A stretch of DNA of 64,000 nucleotides from Acidobacterium sp. S8 (lineage in GTDB: Bacteria > Acidobacteriota > Terriglobia > Terriglobales > Acidobacteriaceae): positions 1-64,000 of the forward strand of contig NZ_LMUM01000006.1 of assembly GCF_009765985.1 (NCBI RefSeq), written 5' to 3'. Numbering within the stretch: the stretch's first letter is position 1; each line of letters opens with the position of its first letter. The notes under the pieces are model-generated. The model had not been told where the DNA came from. It was given only the letters and a program-made list of their open reading frames with translations, and did no database searches. Both the position numbers and the translations under genes were made by a program. Below, piece by piece: positions 62,308 to 64,000 of this stretch.

Positions 62308-63567
62308 ATGAATCGCATGCTCAACGTTCTCTTTCTGCTCGCCGCCCTCGGCGCCGCTCCAGCGCAAACAACCAACGGCAATGGAGCCTTTGCCACCGGA
62401 CACTACCGCAACCTCTTCGCCGAAGCCGGCCACTCTAAAAAACAAATCCAGACCAAGATCGACGCCGCCTACCAGCAGCTCTTCCACGGCGACTCGCAAA
62501 CCCAATCCGTCTACTTCGCCACCGGCAAAAACGCGAACGGCCCGCTCGCCTACATCACCGACTGGAACAACCACGATGTCCGCACCGAAGGCATGTCCTA
62601 CGGCATGATGATCTCGGTCCAGCTCAACCACAAAGCGGAATTCGACGCGCTCTGGAACTGGGCCAAGACCTACATGTACATCAGCGACCCCAAACATCCG
62701 TCCTACGGATACTTCTCCTGGTCCTCGAAAACCGACGGCACCCCCAACGAAGAAACTCCCGCCCCTGACGGCGAAGAATACTTTGTCATGTCGCTTTACT
62801 TCGCATCCGCGAGATGGGGCAACGGCAGCGGCATCTACAACTACAAGCAGCAGGCCGACCAGCTTCTCACCAACATGCGTCACCGCGAAATCATCAGCGG
62901 GCCCACAAAATTCGGCTCGCGCACCGTCGGCCCCGAAACCGAAGAAACCCACAAGATGGTCCGCTTTGTCCCCGGCGTCGAGCGCGGCAACTTCACAGAT
63001 CCCTCCTACCACCTGCCAGCCTTCTACGAACTCTGGGCACGCTGGGGTCCGCCGGCGGACCGCCAGTTTTGGGCCGAAGCCGCCGAAGCCAGCCGCAAGT
63101 TCTTCGCCCAGACCACCAACCTCGAAACCGGTCTCGCGCCTGACTACGCGAATTTCGACGGAACGCCCATGCAGACTCGCTTCCCGCAATCCGCCATCTT
63201 CGGCTACGACGCCTTTCGCGTAGCCAGCAACTGGTCTGTCGACTGGTCATGGTGGCAGAAAGCCCCCGAAGAACAGACCCTCAGCGACCGCATCCAGAAT
63301 TTTTTCCTCTCTCAGGGCATCGACACCTATGGCGATCAGTACACCCTCGACGGCAAAGAACTTGAGAAGACACATGCACCTGGACTCGTCGCCACTAACG
63401 CCGTCGCCAGCCTCGCCGCCACCGGCCCACAGGCAAAGCAATTCGTAGACGCCCTATGGAACGCGCCGATCCCTTCCGGCCAGTTCCGCTACTACGACGG
63501 CATGCTCTACCTCATGAGCCTCATGCACGTCAGCGGCAACTTCCGCATCTGGACGCCGAAGCAATAG
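62308..63567 (+). CDS. secreted glycoside hydrolase family 8 (exo-oligoxylanase-like)
   Basis: Exported GH8 enzyme of 419 residues, similar to reducing-end xylose-releasing exo-oligoxylanases (Rex). A signal peptide (MLNVLFLLAALGAAPAQ) is followed by an (alpha/alpha)6 barrel. The general acid is the Glu in RTEGMSYGMMISV, the base region includes PDGEEYFVMSLYFAS, and YGDQYTLDGK and PNAE-type turns follow. ATG 62308 is preferred; the upstream frame to 62227 lacks signal-like sequence. The gene's codons are strongly C-ending, unlike the G-ending hem genes just before it. Its position after the hem operon looks unrelated in function. Confidence 0.93.
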   Translation: MNRMLNVLFLLAALGAAPAQTTNGNGAFATGHYRNLFAEAGHSKKQIQTKIDAAYQQLFHGDSQTQSVYFATGKNANGPLAYITDWNNHDVRTEGMSYGMMISVQLNHKAEFDALWNWAKTYMYISDPKHPSYGYFSWSSKTDGTPNEETPAPDGEEYFVMSLYFASARWGNGSGIYNYKQQADQLLTNMRHREIISGPTKFGSRTVGPETEETHKMVRFVPGVERGNFTDPSYHLPAFYELWARWGPPADRQFWAEAAEASRKFFAQTTNLETGLAPDYANFDGTPMQTRFPQSAIFGYDAFRVASNWSVDWSWWQKAPEEQTLSDRIQNFFLSQGIDTYGDQYTLDGKELEKTHAPGLVATNAVASLAATGPQAKQFVDALWNAPIPSGQFRYYDGMLYLMSLMHVSGNFRIWTPKQ

Positions 63568-63743
63568 AGCAGTTTGCCATTCTGAGATGTATCGAATCGC
63601 ATGAACGGATGCCCCAGGTTCGCGAAGCTAGCCTAGGTGCTTTCCACCCCATGTCATCACAAAATCGGGTGCCGCATCTTTCGCGCACTTTGTGAAAGGG
63701 TGGGAAAGAATATCAACACCCTGTACTCATCAAATCCAGAACC

Positions 63744-64000
63744 CTACTCAATCGGCTCGTTTCCCGCATGTACCGCCGACTCCTTCGGACGATCCTTAAC
63801 CCCGACTCCCGGTACCACCCAAACCACAGTCACTAGCGCATTGATCGCCAGCGAGAGCCATGGCTTATAAAACGCCACCGCAATCGATATCAGATAAATC
63901 GCGTGGCTCACGCCATGCTTCCACAGCTCTGACTCGTCGCTCCGCCGCAGCGACCCGGCATACCATTGCCGCCGCATCACCGCCCACCGCAGCGCAAAGA
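63744..64000 (-). CDS. TMEM175/DUF1211-like membrane protein (C-terminal part, cut by window)
   Basis: The frame stays open to the window edge at 64000, so only the C-terminal part is present. Two hydrophobic helices (AIYLISIAVAFY and LSLAINALVTVVWVVPGVG) follow LRRSDESELWKHG, resembling the last helices of TMEM175-type potassium channels. The N-terminal pore motifs lie outside the window, so the assignment is tentative. An internal ATG at 63980 is probably not the real start. Confidence 0.6.
   Translation of the reverse strand, partial: FALRWAVMRRQWYAGSLRRSDESELWKHGVSHAIYLISIAVAFYKPWLSLAINALVTVVWVVPGVGVKDRPKESAVHAGNEPIE

Overview
The window looks like chromosomal DNA of an Acidobacteriota member, most likely class Terriglobia (Acidobacteriaceae-like). 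This rests on family content: an Oar-like TonB-dependent receptor with an N-terminal carboxypeptidase-regulatory-like domain, an ADOP-type duplicated permease with the acidobacterial N-terminal prefix, several secreted plant-polysaccharide hydrolases (GH28-like, beta-helix, GH6, GH8), DUF4142 and DUF3106 proteins, and an AI-2E transporter with a C-terminal sensory-like domain. No rRNA operon, CRISPR array or prophage is visible.

Layout. 0-6 kb: YihY/BrkB membrane protein, a tiny His/Ala-rich protein, a frameshifted DUF899 gene, a small exported protein and a three-PAS histidine kinase. 6.4-18.4 kb: a carbohydrate-use region with two LacI-type regulators, a frameshifted TonB-dependent receptor, two beta-helix polysaccharide-active enzymes, a 5'-truncated TPR gene and a LysR regulator whose 3' end overlaps that TPR frame. 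18.5-20.25 kb: an excisionase plus a frameshifted tyrosine integrase whose 3' end runs into tRNA-Val(CAC). 20.3-27.3 kb: ECF sigma factor, zinc-finger anti-sigma, DUF3106 protein, a haem-binding DUF3365/HAMP protein, a TIR-domain protein and an ADOP permease. 27.4-43.1 kb: GH6 cellulase, proline dehydrogenase, glycosyltransferase, Tat-exported serine hydrolase, SppA, an HU/IHF protein, PgeF, two flavin reductases, GlmS, PurS, pyrophosphatase and an AsmA-like protein. 43.4-50.4 kb: rnc with two tandem signal peptidase I genes, a TPR protein, an APC permease and a GsiB/17M-like stress protein. 50.5-53.0 kb: tRNA-Ser(GCT) followed by a 2.4-kb element bounded by 63-bp direct repeats of the tRNA 3' half. 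53.3-64 kb: AI-2E/sensor fusion, DUF4142, S9 peptidase, a hemE-hemH-hemY operon, GH8 xylanase-type enzyme and the end of a TMEM175-like channel.

How genes work together. The 7.6-18.4 kb block reads as a pectin/plant-glycan acquisition locus: outer-membrane receptor, secreted beta-helix enzymes and local regulators; GH6 and GH8 enzymes elsewhere extend the plant-cell-wall theme. The rnc-lepB-lepB genes and hemE-hemH-hemY overlap and are clear operons.

The most notable features are the tRNA-Ser mini-island with a primase-like orphan gene, the LysR/TPR junction, and three otherwise intact genes (DUF899, TonB receptor, tRNA-Val integrase) each broken by a single frameshift. The last could be real decay or sequencing indels. 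I could not run searches; family calls come from motifs read by eye.
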